A program made the position numbers and the translations under genes. 64,000 bases of DNA from Arcuatula senhousia (Eukaryota > Mollusca > Bivalvia > Mytilida > Mytilidae). Below, piece after piece: positions 1 through 12,361 of the stretch. Position 1 is the first letter of the stretch; each line of letters starts with the position of its first letter. The notes below the pieces were generated by a model, which ran no database searches, was not told where the DNA came from, and saw only the letters and a program-made list of their open reading frames with translations. Location: contig CAXARO010000936.1 in assembly GCA_963971305.1 (NCBI GenBank), positions 62,001-126,000 on the forward strand, written 5' to 3'.

Positions 1-3000
1 TAATTGTAGGTTTTACATTAACCCTAACCCTAATTGTAGGTTTTACATTCACCCTTACCCTAATTGTATGGGTTTTTTTCAATAACCCTAAGCCTAAATA
101 TATATTTTAATTCCAACCTTAACGCTAAATGTATGACTTTATGCTTACCCCTAACCCTTATATTGTGTTTTCACTAACCCTAATGGTATGTTCTTGTACT
201 AACCGTAATTGTATCATTAATTGTTTTTATGCTAACCCTTATCCCTAATACGGTGTTTTACACCGACCACTACCCTAATTTTGCGTATTCACTAACACTA
301 TTTTTTTGTACTAACCCTATCCCTAACCCTAAACCCTAACCCTAACTCAACGAGTGAGTGAGTGTGAGTGAGTTGGTGTTTTACGCCCGTGCAACGCTAT
401 ATAGGTTATTTACAGGCGATGAACATGAAAAGGATGATAAAATGAACATGAAATGATGATGATAAATGAAATATGGGGATGGGGTGGGACACAAAGGATC
501 GGTAAATTTTGAAGAACCACAGGAAAAAGGGGAGAGCTGGGTAGGGGCGGAAAATTTAGCCTATGTGGTGCACTACTGGGCGGTCCACAAAGGGGTCTTT
601 TACGTGCATGACGCGTGGCACTCTACACACACGTTGGCCCACTATGGTCGGCGGTCAGGGTTTCCGTATTATAGACCTGACAACCCCCGCGGACGAGGGC
701 CACCCTATTCAGCCACCTAGGGTACACACTTGGTCGCTCTGTGGGCTGAGCACTGACCCGACGTCAGAATCCCAAGACCCTTAGTCGCCTCTTACGACAA
801 GCTAGGCTCTGCTGCGGGCCTATTCGCCACCCGGGCCCCGCACGGGACTAACTCAACGATAAACCCTAACCCTAACACTAACCATAAATGTATCTTTTTA
901 TACTTAACCCTAACCCTTATTGTAGGTTTTACATTATTCCTAATTCTAAATGAATGTTTTTTTTTCAATAACCCTTACCCTAAAAATATATTTTAATTCC
1001 ATCCTTAACGCTTAATGTATGTTTTTATGCCTACCCCTAACCCTAATTTTGTGTTTTACATTAACCCTTACCCTAATTGTATGGGTTTTTTTCAATAACC
1101 CTAAGCCTAAATATATATTTTAATTCCAACCTTAACGCTTTCTGTATGACTTTATGCTTACCCCTAACCCTTATATTGTGTTCTCACTAACCCTAATGGT
1201 ATGTTCTTGTACTAACCGTAATTGTATCATTAATTGTTTTTATGCTAACCTTTAACCCTAATACGGTGTTTTACACCGACCACTACCCTAATTTGGCGTA
1301 TTCACTAACACTATTTTAATTGCAAATTTTGTACTAACCCTAGTCCAACCCTAACCCTAAACCCTAACCCTAACTCAACGATAAACCCTAACCCTACCAC
1401 TTGCCATAAATGTATCTTTTTATACTTAACCCTAACCCTAATTGTAGGTTTTACATTATTCCTAATTCTCAATGAATGTTTTTTTCAATAACCCTAACCC
1501 TAAAAATATATTTTAATTCCATCCTTAACGCTAAATGTATGTTTTATGCCTACCCCTAACCCTAATTTTGTGTTTTACATTAACCCTAACCCTAATTGTA
1601 GGTTTTACATTAACCCTTACCCTAATTGTATGATTTTTATCAATAACTCTAAGCCTAAATATATATTTTAATTCCAACCTTTACGCTTAATGTATGAATT
1701 TATGCTTACCCCTAACCCTAATGTGTTTTTACTAACCCTAATGGTAAGTTCTTGTACTAACCGTAATTGTATCTAAAATGCTAACCCTAACCCTTATTGT
1801 ATGATTTTGTAATAACTCTAACCCTAATATATTTTAAATATCAATTTTAACGCTAATTGTATGTTTTTATGCTAACCCCTAACCCTAATGTTTCGTTTTA
1901 ACTAACCCTTACCCTAATTGTATGTTCTTGTAATAACCCTAACCCTAAATATATATTTTAATTCCAACCTTAACGCTTAATGTATGTTTTTATGCCTACC
2001 CCTAACCCTAATTTTGTGTTTTCTTTAACCCTTACCCTTATGGTATGTTCTTGACCTAACCGATATTGGTAACCCTAACCCTAATTGTATGATTTTGTAA
2101 TAACCCTAACCCATTTTTTTAAATATCAAACTTCACTAAGCCTTACCCTAATTGTATGTTTTTGTAATAAACATAACCCTAAATTTATATTTTAATATCA
2201 ACGTCAACACTAATTGTATGTTTTTATGCTAACCCCTATCCCTAATAGTATGTTTTACACCTACCCCTACCCTAATTTTGCGTTTTCACTAACCCTAACC
2301 CTAATTTCAAGTTTTTTAACTTACCGTAGCCAAAAATGTATCTTTTTATACTAAACCCTAACCCTAATTGTAGGTTTTACATTCACCCTAACCCTAATTG
2401 TAGGTTTTACATTCACCCTTACCCTAATTGTATGGTTTTTTTTTCAATAACCCTTAGGTAAATATATATTTTAATTCCAACCTTAACGCTTAATGTATGA
2501 CTTTATGCTTACCCCTAACCCTTATATTGTGTTTTCACTAACCCTAATGGAATGTTCTTGTACTAACCGTAATTGTATCATTAATTGTTTTTATGCTAAC
2601 CCTTATCCCTAATACGGTGTTTTACACCGACCACTACCCTAATTTTGCGTATTCATTAACATTTTGTACTATCCCTAGCCCAAACCCTAACTCAGCGATA
2701 AACCCTAACCCTAACACTTGCCATAAATGTATCTTTTTATACTTAACCCTAACCCTAATTGTAGGTTTTACATTATTCCTAATTCTAAATGAATGTTTTT
2801 TCAATAACCCTAACCCTAAAAATATATTTTAATTCCATCCTTAACGCTAAATGTATGTTTTTCTGCGTAACCCTAACCCTAATTTTTGTTTTACATTAAC
2901 CCTAACCCTAATTGTAGGTTTTACATTAACCCTTACCCTAATTGTATGATTTTTATCAAGAACCCTAAGCCTAAATAAATATTTTAATTCCAACCTTAAC

Positions 3001-3885
3001 TTTAAATATCAATTTTAACGGTAATTGTATGTTTTTATGCTAACCCCTAACCCTAATTTTGCGTTTTAACTAACCCTTACCCTAATTGTATGTTCTTGTA
3101 ATAACCCTAACCCTAAATATATATTTTAATTCCAACCTTAACGCTTCCCTAATGGTATGTTCTTGACCTAACCGATATTGGTAACCCTAACCCTAATTGT
3201 ATGATTTTGTAATAACCCTAACCCATTTTTTTAAATATCAACCTTCACTAAGCCTTACCCTAATTGTATGTTTTTGTAATATACGTAAACCTAAATATAT
3301 ATTTTAATACCAACGTCAACACTAATTGTATATTTTTATGCTAACCCCTATCCCTAATAGTGTGTTTTACACCTACCCCTACCCTAATTTTCCGTTTTCA
3401 CTAACCTTTACCCTAATTTCAAGTTTTTTGCCTTACCGTAGCCAAAAATGTGTCTTTTTATACTAAACCCTAACCCTAAGTGTAGGTTTTACATTAACCC
3501 TAACCCTAATTGTAGGTTTTACATTCACCCTTAACCTAATTGTATGTTTTTTTTCAATAACCCTAAGCCTAAGTATATATTTTAATTTCAACCTTAACGC
3601 TTAATGTATGACTTTATGCCTACCCCTAACCCTTATATTGTGTTTTCACTAACCCTAATTGTATGTTCTTGTACTAACCCTAATTGTATCATTAATGCTA
3701 TTCCTAACCCTAATTGTATGATTTTGTAATAACCCAAACCCTAATATATTTTAATATCAATTTTTACGCTAATTGTATGTTTTTATGCTAACCCCTAACC
3801 CTAATTTTGCGTTTTACCAAACCCTTACCCTAACTTTATGTTTTTGTAATAACCTAAACCCTAAATATATATTTTAATTCCAACC
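1..3885. repeat. Subtelomeric degenerate CCCTAA satellite
   Basis: The tract is built from short CCCTAA runs alternating with AT-rich spacers such as ATTGTAGGTTTTACATT and ATTGTATGTTTTTATGC. Larger blocks recur: the phrase around GTTCTTGTACTAACCGTAAT appears near 190, 1203, 2553 and, slightly changed, near 3665, so there is an irregular higher-order repeat. CCCTAA on the plus strand at the left edge is the orientation of a left chromosome end. It is too degenerate to be the telomere cap itself; subtelomere or an interstitial telomeric block are both possible. Open frames inside it are repeat artefacts. Confidence 0.9.
354..847 (-). mobile_element. SINE family A, full-length copy 1
   Basis: A 494-bp insertion in the satellite. 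On the minus strand it starts TCCCGTGCGGGGCCCGGG and ends in a (ACTC)n-type tail after GCGTAAAACACCAACTCAC. It is flanked by a 12-bp duplication CTAACTCAACGA at 342-353 and 848-859. The unoccupied version of the target is present near 1369-1380 and, with one change, near 2690. The middle contains GCACG followed by TAAAAGACCCC, a block shared with the other SINEs here. Simple-repeat tail, target duplication and multiple dispersed copies support a SINE; tRNA-like promoter boxes are not convincing in the head. The two open frames in it are not genes. Confidence 0.85.
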
Positions 3886-3924
3886 GATTCAGTGTTTAAA
3901 CAGTCAATGTTATGTTTCTTGCAC

Positions 3925-4470
3925 ACAAAATTAGAACATAGGAACATAGGGGTAAGTTGCAGTTTTTTTTGCAAATAATTCAAAAACAGTCACAGATATC
4001 AATATTGTTATGGAGAACAAAAGTGATCAGCATCTCAAGATCTACCTGCCATCAATCCATGTCCATGTTATTGCCCTTTTTCTAATTTTTTTTCAAACTT
4101 TTGCAGTTTTTAAGCTGAATATCTTGAAAACTATATAACATATTTTAGAAATTTAATTTGCATATTGCTCACAAATCAGTATCTACAATTTATGTAACAC
4201 CATCAATGTTTTTGTCAGGTAAGCGATTCAGGCTCCTGGGAGCCTCTTGTTTTATGGTTTTGGCCTATAGAATGAAAAAACATTGCAGATAGAGACAAGA
4301 GGCTCCCAGGAGCCTGAATCGCTCACCTGACATATGTGCCTGAAGTAAATGTTGTTATGCAAAATCTATTTGACTTTGAAAGGGTCATAATTTTAAGAAG
4401 GGGTCATCTGACAATATGGTTAAACTAAGTACAGAGTAATATTCAAGCAATTAAAACCTTTTAATAATTT
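3925..4470. repeat. Two family D/E termini facing each other
   Basis: The terminal motif ACAAGAGGCTCCCAGGAGCC with following GCTCACCTGACAT occurs inverted at 4214-4251 and direct at 4295-4331, so two partial copies meet head to head. The left part matches the core of the element at 20.6-23.9 kb. The right part starts like it and soon diverges. Confidence 0.75.
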
Positions 4471-5461
4471 TCTTTCCTTCAACATTCTTAGAGGAATAAC
4501 ATCTAAAATAAACAGTATCACAATCTTGACCTTATTTCATATTTTGTTGATCATGATGTGCTTTACAACATGCAATTCACATTTCTTAAATATTTCATAC
4601 ATAGATTTTCAGATATTGAGCTTAAAACATTTTTGTAAGTGCAAAATTCATCAAAAAATAAAATAAAAGGGCAATCAGTCGATTGAACTGTGATTATTAT
4701 ATAGATATAGATAAAATGTCGTGATTTCCGAGTTATATAAATTTCTATATCGTCACTGAGTGAATAACAGGATTTATTTAACTCTCATGCAAAGGATATG
4801 GTATGATAAGGGCTATTTATGACCCCTTTTTAAAAGTGTCATTGTTTTCTAGTTTATTGATTTTGTTACTCTAAAATGATAAAAGTTAATAAAAGATATG
4901 TTTTAAACAAGTAATTAATCAAATTTCTTTTCAGTTTTGGATCAAATAAGGTGCAATTTTTTTTCTAAAAATAGCCCATAAACTTGTAAATTTCAGTATA
5001 TTTTCACTGAAATAACTATGAATGGATCACAGGCCCACACAAATATTTTAACTGTTGGTTTGGCATCAGACAACTAATCTTTCCTGAAATTCTTGTGTTG
5101 GACCGCAGGTCTGCTCATATTTTAATCTAACAAAAACTGTTGTAATTTTAGCACTTTTTAGTTAATTTTGCCAAATTTATCAATTTTAAGCTTCTATGCG
5201 CATTTGTAATTCAGCAATAATGAAATTCCCACCGCAAATAATGACCAGTTCAATATACTGTATAACTACTGAGCCACAAAATCGCTCAATTATTATTCGA
5301 TATTCCGATTTTAGAAAATATGAATATTTTAGGGGGCCAATTTGTGGCCTAATCCTATCTTATCCTTTAATTAACCCTTGCCAAAAATATGTAACATAGT
5401 TTATTATGCATTAAACAAATCATTGATCAATAGTTTCATCCGTTGTTGTCTTGCCTGGGAA

Positions 5462-6245
5462 GCAGATTGGGACATAGGTGTAACGTGTAACACACAATTA
5501 TAAGATATTGTCCGATTTTCGTGCGATAACCAATTGTTTAAAAATTTGGATATGATGTTTGTAACCACTAATGGAAGGTTGGTAATGCATTTGGGGTTTG
5601 TGGTCCCTACCGTTTAAGAAAAAAGGGCTAAAAGGGGCTGAAACGGGTGTTTTGACAAATCTTCTGTAGAATGTTTATTATTCATTGGAATTTGGAAATT
5701 CTTTTTTATTTGATTTCTTAATAAATTCTGTTAACTAAATGTGTCAATGGTTTTGATATATATTGTACCGTTCCTTTGATGTGGGGGGTCAAAGGTGGGT
5801 CACATCCGAAAAATGGACTTTCTTATTTTTGGTCTGATTTTCAAAATCTTTTTTCATTAGACTCCATGTGAAATTTTCTGCCTGTGTTTTTTAATCAGAT
5901 TTGCAATATCTCTTCTGTTTTCGAGATATTTGTGGTCAAAGGGGTAACAAAAACGTAAAATTTAAAGAGATTGACTGAGCAAATGTTTTTATTCACTTTT
6001 TTTTGGTTATATAAGGTGCCTAATCATTGTTATGAAATTTAAATGAAATGGTACAGTTTTGCACAATTATGGCAAATATTGCAGTATGAATGTCCACCAC
6101 AGAATGCATGTGTCACTAACATTTTTGAGTCCACCATGGGCTGCATGTGTCCAAGGCAATTGACAATCCATATTTGGCCGAAAATGAACAGGGTTCACCA
6201 TGTTGCAGTTGTATCATGCTGCGCTCAGCATAGCTTTTTATTGAG
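5462..6245 (-). repeat. Family C tandem-core element, partial reverse copy
   Basis: Sequences such as the GTGCGATAAC block, GATGTTTGTAACCACTA and, at the right end, the reverse of the family head (GCTGCGCTCAGCATAGC) correspond in reverse to the complete copy at 61467-62785. It is diverged and lacks the hairpin tail. Confidence 0.65.
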
Positions 6246-7654
6246 ATAGGCCACTTTGAAAAATCTAATTTCATGAATTTTAACTTGAAAACGTGTCGAA
6301 GGATTCAAATGATATTTTACACAGCTGTTAAGTGCAATAAAATACAGGTCAAGTTTAATTTCCAGCATGATCCGGAACATAGTTTTTGAGATAGGCCACT
6401 TTGAAAAATCAAATTTCATTAATTTTATTATATCGTGGCAGGGTATCATTTAATGTCTCTTTAGATGACATATTTTTTCTGTATTTTATACTTATTTTAT
6501 AGTATATCTCAAAGTAAATAAGATATGGAAGTAATTTAAATGTATATTGTTCAGCTAGTTGAACCCTACAAAATTGTCCGTTGGTTCAAAATTGTCAGAT
6601 GACCCCTAATAGGAGATATGGCCCCTTAAACTAAAAAAAATATTGGTTTTAGCCTTATAGATTGAGAATGATAGAAGATAAGAAAAAGGTTTTGCTTGCT
6701 TAAATGTTCAGTTAATTGACCTCTACAAAATTTCCATTAGATCTGCGTCTTGACAAATAAAACCTTTAATACAAATAAAACATCACTAAAGATATAACCA
6801 AAGGAGTAGGGGTGATAAGGCCTATATTTGGCCTAAAATTTTAGCAAATTCTTAAGTTTTGAATATTGTTGTTAGATGCACATAAAGCATAAATTTAATA
6901 TCCAAAAATAAAAACTAAGTATATATTTATTTAATTTTTACTTGACTGTTTTGGTTAAAAGTATCAAATGAAAATGACCTTCATAAAAAAAATTGTCAAT
7001 TTACATGAATTTTAAACAATTTAATGGTACATTTTAGACAAGAAAAGTATCTCCACACTTAAGAAACAATTTTATGTTTTTTACAGATTGTTGATACGGC
7101 TAATAAAAACCTTCTCTAAAAATATAAACTTGTTTCTCGTGTATGGAGGATGTTTTCTGTTCCAAAATGTACCTTCAAAACAACCAAAATGCCTCATTTA
7201 TGTCATATTGCTAAAATCTCTATAATTATGACGTCATTATGACATTTCAACAATGAATTTTAAATAGTTTGACATTTCCCCTTTAAGGCTTAGTTTATGC
7301 TTATTGTAGCCAGATATGGACACTTTTGCATAACATTCATATTTGTAGGCTGAAAACGGGCCTTATCGCCCCTACTCCTTTTTAAGATATAAAGACATCA
7401 CACACCAACTGACTTTATGAACTTTATGTAAAGAAAACAATTGTCTTTTTACATTGATGCCAAAGGGTTTGAAAAGTTACTAAAAATTGACAAAATTCTG
7501 CTCAAGAATTTGTCTTTCTTTGTTTTTTACAAGTACAAGTTTCTAGGAGAACGTCAACCTGCTAATTTGTATATGCTATATGGCCTGGCAAGCAAAAGTG
7601 CTTGTGAACTGGGTAATCATTGCATTTGAGAACACTATTTATAAAGCACCGAAT
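6246..7654. other. AT-rich sequence with diverged repeat fragments
   Basis: Near 6250-6420 an imperfect direct repeat contains GATAGGCCACTTTGAAAAATC twice in split form. Near 6540-6780 there are weak similarities to the 155-bp core of family E (tracts resembling GCTTGCTTAAATGTTCAG). No gene is supported. Confidence 0.5.
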
Positions 7655-7678
7655 ACATTGACTGTTTAAACACTGAAT

Positions 7679-9417
7679 TGAGGATTGGTAGTACTAGCAA
7701 TAGCACCACATACACAGCTACTACACTGTCCAAGGAGGAGATAATTGACAATCATATATCGATAATTTTCCTCTTTTGGCCTTTCTGTGGGGGTACCACT
7801 AAATTGAGAAACGCAATCGAAACGAAACACAATGCATCAAAACGAAACAAATTATATCAAAATAAAACGAAATACAAAGAAACGAAACAAAATCTTATGT
7901 TTTTGTTAATTTGGCTTAAATTTAGAAATTCAATAAAGCAATAAGATTAATTGCACAAGTTCTTTTGTATTTAATTATTTTATTCTCCACCTTTTTGTAG
8001 ACAATGAGGGAATATCAGCTGTAGCCCTGCTTGGCTAGACGCTACAATTATCACGTTGAAAAATTTAAGCACCAGACATTAAATAGTAGATAAAGAGATG
8101 TAGAATATATGTATGCGACACAAGTTACTTAATTAAAACATCTTCAAATGTCGATTTTTTCATCGTCGTATTTTGAACAGAATCAATAAAAGTTTTAGTT
8201 GGCTGTTGAATCATAATACATTATTGTTATACCTGCTTAAGCCTAGACGTAATAACAAATTTAAAACCACAACGAATCAAACAGCTGGTTGTCAACGTTC
8301 CGCTCCCTCTAAACTAGGAATAAATGTATTCACAATGTTGGAGGAGCAGGAGGTGGACTCAAAGACTTGAACAGAGGGTGGCCAAGGTTTGCATACTCTT
8401 ATGCAGTCAGATAGGTGGTCAGAACGAGACAAAAGAATATGCGCTCTTCAGTAAATAAGGTAGAATTTGATTCGGCATGTTTACTTAGTAACTATGGGCA
8501 TTAAAAAGTTTATTAGAGCAACTTTTAAAATAAATTGTGATATAAAATATGTAAAATACAAGTAAACAACACCGAATTTGCCTTGGTTTATTAAATTTGC
8601 AGCGTGAAAAGAGCACATTTCTCATGTTAAGCGATATTATGGGGTCTGATTTCCTTTGTGACAAATAAAACATCATGCTCCTAAAAATCTGAAAAAAATA
8701 TATACAACAGATAAGACTCCATTCTTTTTGATAAAAAATTCCTGAACCCGTCGCTATAGCGGTATTGATAAAAATGATTGTCAAAGTTGTGCTAATTTCT
8801 TAAGTTATTTGTGAATCCCCCTTTCTAAATATAGAAATTTCATTCATAAAATAAATAAACATTGAGGGTATCTCATACCCAGCTAAAAATAGCAATAGTC
8901 TACTCGACTTCCTAAAGTATTTTTTCTTTAATTCTGCAATATATAAGGCCTTAACTGGTGAAACTGTTTAAATTTTACTTTTTATTAATATAATGCATGT
9001 TTTTATAATAAAATGATAATAAGCAAATGTAAAATGACGTTTTAGAAGGGGGAGGTCTATTAAGTGAGGTTTGTTCGATTTGTAAAACTGTAATCGTCTC
9101 CCTTCGTTTGCCTAGCAACGTTTTAGACTTGCTTGTGACAAAAAAAAACATTTTTCTCCGATTTCCTTAAAATTTTGTCAACAAAAAAAGCATAAGATTG
9201 GTCGTCATCTGTCAAAGTATGTAACCCGTCGCACTTACCATTATTTTTTTTAAATTCAACATGTTTATCACCTTTATAGAGTTCCGGTTATTCCTTAGAG
9301 ATAATTAATTCCTTTTTTGTCACAAACTATTATTCTATGCGTAAAACATCCTAACTAAGAAAAAAAGAACAATAGTTTGTCCATTCACTTGTACCCAAAC
9401 TTGAAAATAACCATGAC
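7679..9417. other. Intergenic, no gene recognised
   Basis: AT-rich. A low-complexity stretch at about 7800-7900 is built on the motif AACGAAAC. Several short open frames exist, but none has recognisable protein character. A pol region or a second LTR for the neighbouring gag element was looked for here and not found. Confidence 0.55.
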
Positions 9418-11058
9418 CTACTTTTTATTAATCAAAAGATTAAGTTGGCCTCCTGTATCAGTCCCTTTTAGTTTAAAGGTTTTTTCTTCAGAATCTCTAC
9501 GAACTTCCATTGAAGCTCGGAAATTCTGAGGACGATTGCCATAACTTTGTGGTCTTCCTCTACCACGATTCATAAAATGATAATAAGGTCTCCCTCGGGA
9601 CCCTACCTCATAATGAAATCTATTATCAACAATTTGATTCCCTTCATTTACTTTAAAATTCCTATTGGGATATCCTTGTTTTGAAGAATTCCTAACATCA
9701 AAATTCATATTCAAGTGATCACCTACTTCATAAACTTGTCGGGCATTAGGTCTAAATTCTTTTACTAGATCCTTTTCCCCAGCCCTTAAACATTCTTCTT
9801 GCATAGCGTAATGCACCGCTTCTTGCAAGGTTTTAGGCCTCATTCTTTTAACAGATAATCTAAAATCTTCCGATTGACCACATTTGTCAAGAAAAGATTT
9901 AATTGAATTTTCCTCCACAATTTCAGGATTGTGGGGATAAGCCCTTCTGAACAAATCTTCAATAGCCTGCCCAAAATCTCTAAGGGATTCATTTGACTGG
10001 CGTTTTCTTAATTTAGCTTCGGTAACATACTTTTCTTTCATAGCAGTATGACCAAAACGCTCTTCCATTTTAACTTTTAACCTTTCGTAGTCGCGTTGAA
10101 TAACTAAAGGCATGCCGTAAGCGTAAGTTTCAGCTTGTCCCCTTAAAGAACTTAACAAAACCCTTCTTGATTTTTCATGGTTCCAGTTATTTAATTCCGA
10201 TATATTTTCAAAATATCGAATATACTCATTCCAAACATCTGTACTGGTACCAGAAAAAGTTCTACGTACAGGATATTCTGAAGATGAATTACCAGTTCCA
10301 AATACGTTATTTGATTTTGAAGGACGAACATCCAGATTATTTTCAGGTCGTTCGTTTTTGATCTCATTAGAACCAACATACGATCCAATAGTCCGATTAA
10401 CGTTATCTGACATAAGGTTCGTTTGTCGCTCTTTATTGACAGTATCCGGAGTTTGCCCGTGTGAATTTACCACCACATTATGATTTCCAAAATAATTTGG
10501 ATCAACTTGAGGGGAGTTAAAACACTGGGGCGATGTTCCTGCCCTGTCAATCGTATTACCGTACAAACTAAAATTGGAACCTTCATCATAATCAAAATTT
10601 TCATCCCTTGAATTTGATTTTGACCATAAAAACTTAGAAACAACTTTTAGTACGCCCGTCGCTATTACAACGCCTACCACGGAAATTAAACCAGTCATAA
10701 CATATTCTTGTGATTTTTGAACCACTTTATTTTCGGGGAAGTATTTCCAAGCTACAACTATAAGACTGCTACTTATAGCAAGCAAAATAAACCAAATTAA
10801 CCAAAATTTCTTCCACCCCGAATTTCCGTTATTTCTTATTTCAAGCCCTTGGACTCTACCCTGTTCCTGTACCGGTGAATTTAGCCCGACTCTCCGATAA
10901 TATCGGTTTTCTGGCGTTGTCTCCGAGCAGGTTAGGGGAATACCAGGGGAAGGTAAACTCCCTATCCCAGAATCATTAGGTGAAAATAACCTATTTCTAG
11001 CATAAGTTTGTCCTACCTTATATTGTGGATCCTTCCTTGAACTTCTTGGAGTCTCCAT
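9418..11058 (-). CDS. Retrotransposon Gag-like protein with two membrane segments
   Basis: 546 residues from the methionine at 11058, chosen because the 23 codons upstream of it lie over the primer-binding site and LTR edge. Residues about 85-107 (WLIWFILLAISSSLIVVAW) and 121-145 (MTGLISVVGVVIATGVL) are hydrophobic and look like two transmembrane segments. From about residue 265 the protein resembles the Ty3-type retrotransposon Gag domain: a WNEYIRYFENI-like start, then LSSLRGQA, then a helix-rich region with LRDFGQAIEDLFRRAYP. The C terminus is basic and rich in Arg, Gly and Asn, and no CCHC zinc knuckle is seen. No protease, reverse transcriptase or integrase follows. It is either the gag of a decayed element or a gag-only derivative. 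A domesticated role is possible but not shown. The Gag-domain call is fairly sure; the membrane segments are predicted from hydrophobicity. Confidence 0.75.
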   Translation of the reverse strand: METPRSSRKDPQYKVGQTYARNRLFSPNDSGIGSLPSPGIPLTCSETTPENRYYRRVGLNSPVQEQGRVQGLEIRNNGNSGWKKFWLIWFILLAISSSLIVVAWKYFPENKVVQKSQEYVMTGLISVVGVVIATGVLKVVSKFLWSKSNSRDENFDYDEGSNFSLYGNTIDRAGTSPQCFNSPQVDPNYFGNHNVVVNSHGQTPDTVNKERQTNLMSDNVNRTIGSYVGSNEIKNERPENNLDVRPSKSNNVFGTGNSSSEYPVRRTFSGTSTDVWNEYIRYFENISELNNWNHEKSRRVLLSSLRGQAETYAYGMPLVIQRDYERLKVKMEERFGHTAMKEKYVTEAKLRKRQSNESLRDFGQAIEDLFRRAYPHNPEIVEENSIKSFLDKCGQSEDFRLSVKRMRPKTLQEAVHYAMQEECLRAGEKDLVKEFRPNARQVYEVGDHLNMNFDVRNSSKQGYPNRNFKVNEGNQIVDNRFHYEVGSRGRPYYHFMNRGRGRPQSYGNRPQNFRASMEVRRDSEEKTFKLKGTDTGGQLNLLINKK

Positions 11059-11091
11059 GTTCGTCAATTTTATCCTAGTTTCACACTGCTG

Positions 11092-11109
11092 ATCCCACCG
11101 CTGCCACCA
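11092..11109 (-). promoter_or_regulatory. tRNA-Leu primer-binding site
   Basis: On the minus strand the 18 bases TGGTGGCAGCGGTGGGAT follow the LTR edge after a single T. They complement the 3' end of animal tRNA-Leu (AAG/TAG type, ending ATCCCACCGCTGCCACCA), from remembered tRNA sequence. This is the site where reverse transcription of an LTR element would be primed. Confidence 0.75.
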
Positions 11110-11110
11110 A

Positions 11111-11345
11111 TGTAGCGAAAAGGACAATATAGGCCACCACCAATCACCAAGACTGAATACAGTAAACCACCAGGAAACTCAATGTCTTAACCTCAAAGTG
11201 TATGTTTCATATAAATTTATTCCACAGGACCTTGTACTACTCCAGTAAGCTGGTGTCTGTACAATGACAACGTGTGCTTAGTGATGACTCCTTAACAGAA
11301 TATAACACAGCCGAGAATTGGTAGCTTGTGTTAATCCTGGCTACA
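11111..11345 (-). repeat. Probable 5' LTR (235 bp)
   Basis: Read on the minus strand it starts TGTAGCCAGG and ends TTCGCTACA, giving the TG...CA form with a 6-bp terminal inverted repeat TGTAGC/GCTACA. It lies one base from the primer-binding site and contains an AATAAA signal at 11216-11221. No matching second LTR is visible, so the outer boundary at 11345 is inferred. Confidence 0.55.
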
Positions 11346-12361
11346 ATTTTATTTGTAGATCCTCAGTGTTTTAGAGATAAATTAATGAACAGAAACTCGA
11401 AGTCGCTAATAAAGTTCAAATTGTATTCAAAAAGATCATATGTAAAATTTACAACAAGTTCAAAAGGATCAACACTCACCCAAGCTCTCATCCAGCGAAT
11501 ACCCCCCAAGCGACTCCTTTCTCTCTCAATTTCTCATCTCTTAAATAGCACTAGTACTGCCCGGTTGAATGTCCTTGAAATATTGCCAAATGACCAAATT
11601 ACAATAATAGAAATAGAAATTAAGTAATCGGGCAAAAACATGAATCATTAGGACTTTGATAAAAATAGGTAATTAACGAGAATCTTATTAAGTGATAAAA
11701 ATAGCCAAAGATAAGAAAATAACTGAACAAAATTTACAGATGGGATAATTAAACTTTAACTTTTACTAGAATTTTGTTACACAATCTTCAATATATATAA
11801 TATTTTACATACAAAAATATATAATATTTTACATACAAAACAAGAAATGATGTTTTTAATTAAGGTCTAATATTGTTATTGACAAGTCTTCACAACCCAT
11901 CCTTTGATTACCATATAAGGTAAATTTATCATTTAAGTTAAAGAATGTTCACTTCTCCATTTTTGAGATTTTTGTCAGATTTTTGGAACCTTAAAGATTT
12001 ACCATCACAACGGGCTTATTTTTTAGCCCAACAACAATAAAGATTTTCTTTTAATTAAAATCTTCATTTTATCATAGAGTAGTGATTCACAATTAAAGTT
12101 TTTTAAACTTATTTATTTTGTCGTAGGTTCTAAAGCTTTATAATTTTAATGCTTGACCTATGAAATAGTTGGGGAGAACTTTTCCTGCCAAATTGTTAAT
12201 GCCAACGATCTTGTAACGAGGTCACAAACACATAAAAAATAACCTTTTTAATACCTTTTCTTATTATCTTATTATATTAAGTCTATGATTTAAAACCTAT
12301 CTATTTTCAAAAATAGTAGCAAACATCCTTAACCCAAAAGATGTTGGCATTTTTCCCTTAC
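11346..12361. other. AT-rich intergenic sequence
   Basis: No gene recognised. A short direct tandem duplication containing TATAATATTTTACATACAAA lies at about 11795-11840. Confidence 0.55.

Larger units (their letters stand above)
3887..7678. mobile_element. 3.8-kb segment bounded by a 24-bp inverted repeat
   Basis: Positions 3887-3910 and 7655-7678 are perfect inverted repeats of 24 bp (core GTGTTTAAACAGTCAATG). The left repeat begins one base after the CCCTAA satellite stops, which suggests a real element boundary. No open frame of transposase size is visible inside; the interior holds older repeat fragments. It could be a non-autonomous DNA transposon or a foldback-bounded segment. No target duplication is visible, and satellite does not resume on the right. 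Confidence 0.5.

Noticed and set aside
466..784. Open frames of 84 and 73 codons, also seen near 14650, 44330, 48220
   Set aside because: They recur with the SINE A copies on either strand and follow SINE boundaries, so they are not genes.
2593..2832. A 79-codon frame with Pro/Asn repeats
   Set aside because: It is translated CCCTAA satellite.
7980..9400. Missing pol or second LTR of the gag element
   Set aside because: No RT, RNase H or integrase wording and no copy of the LTR could be found; a GCTACA match near 8040 is too short.
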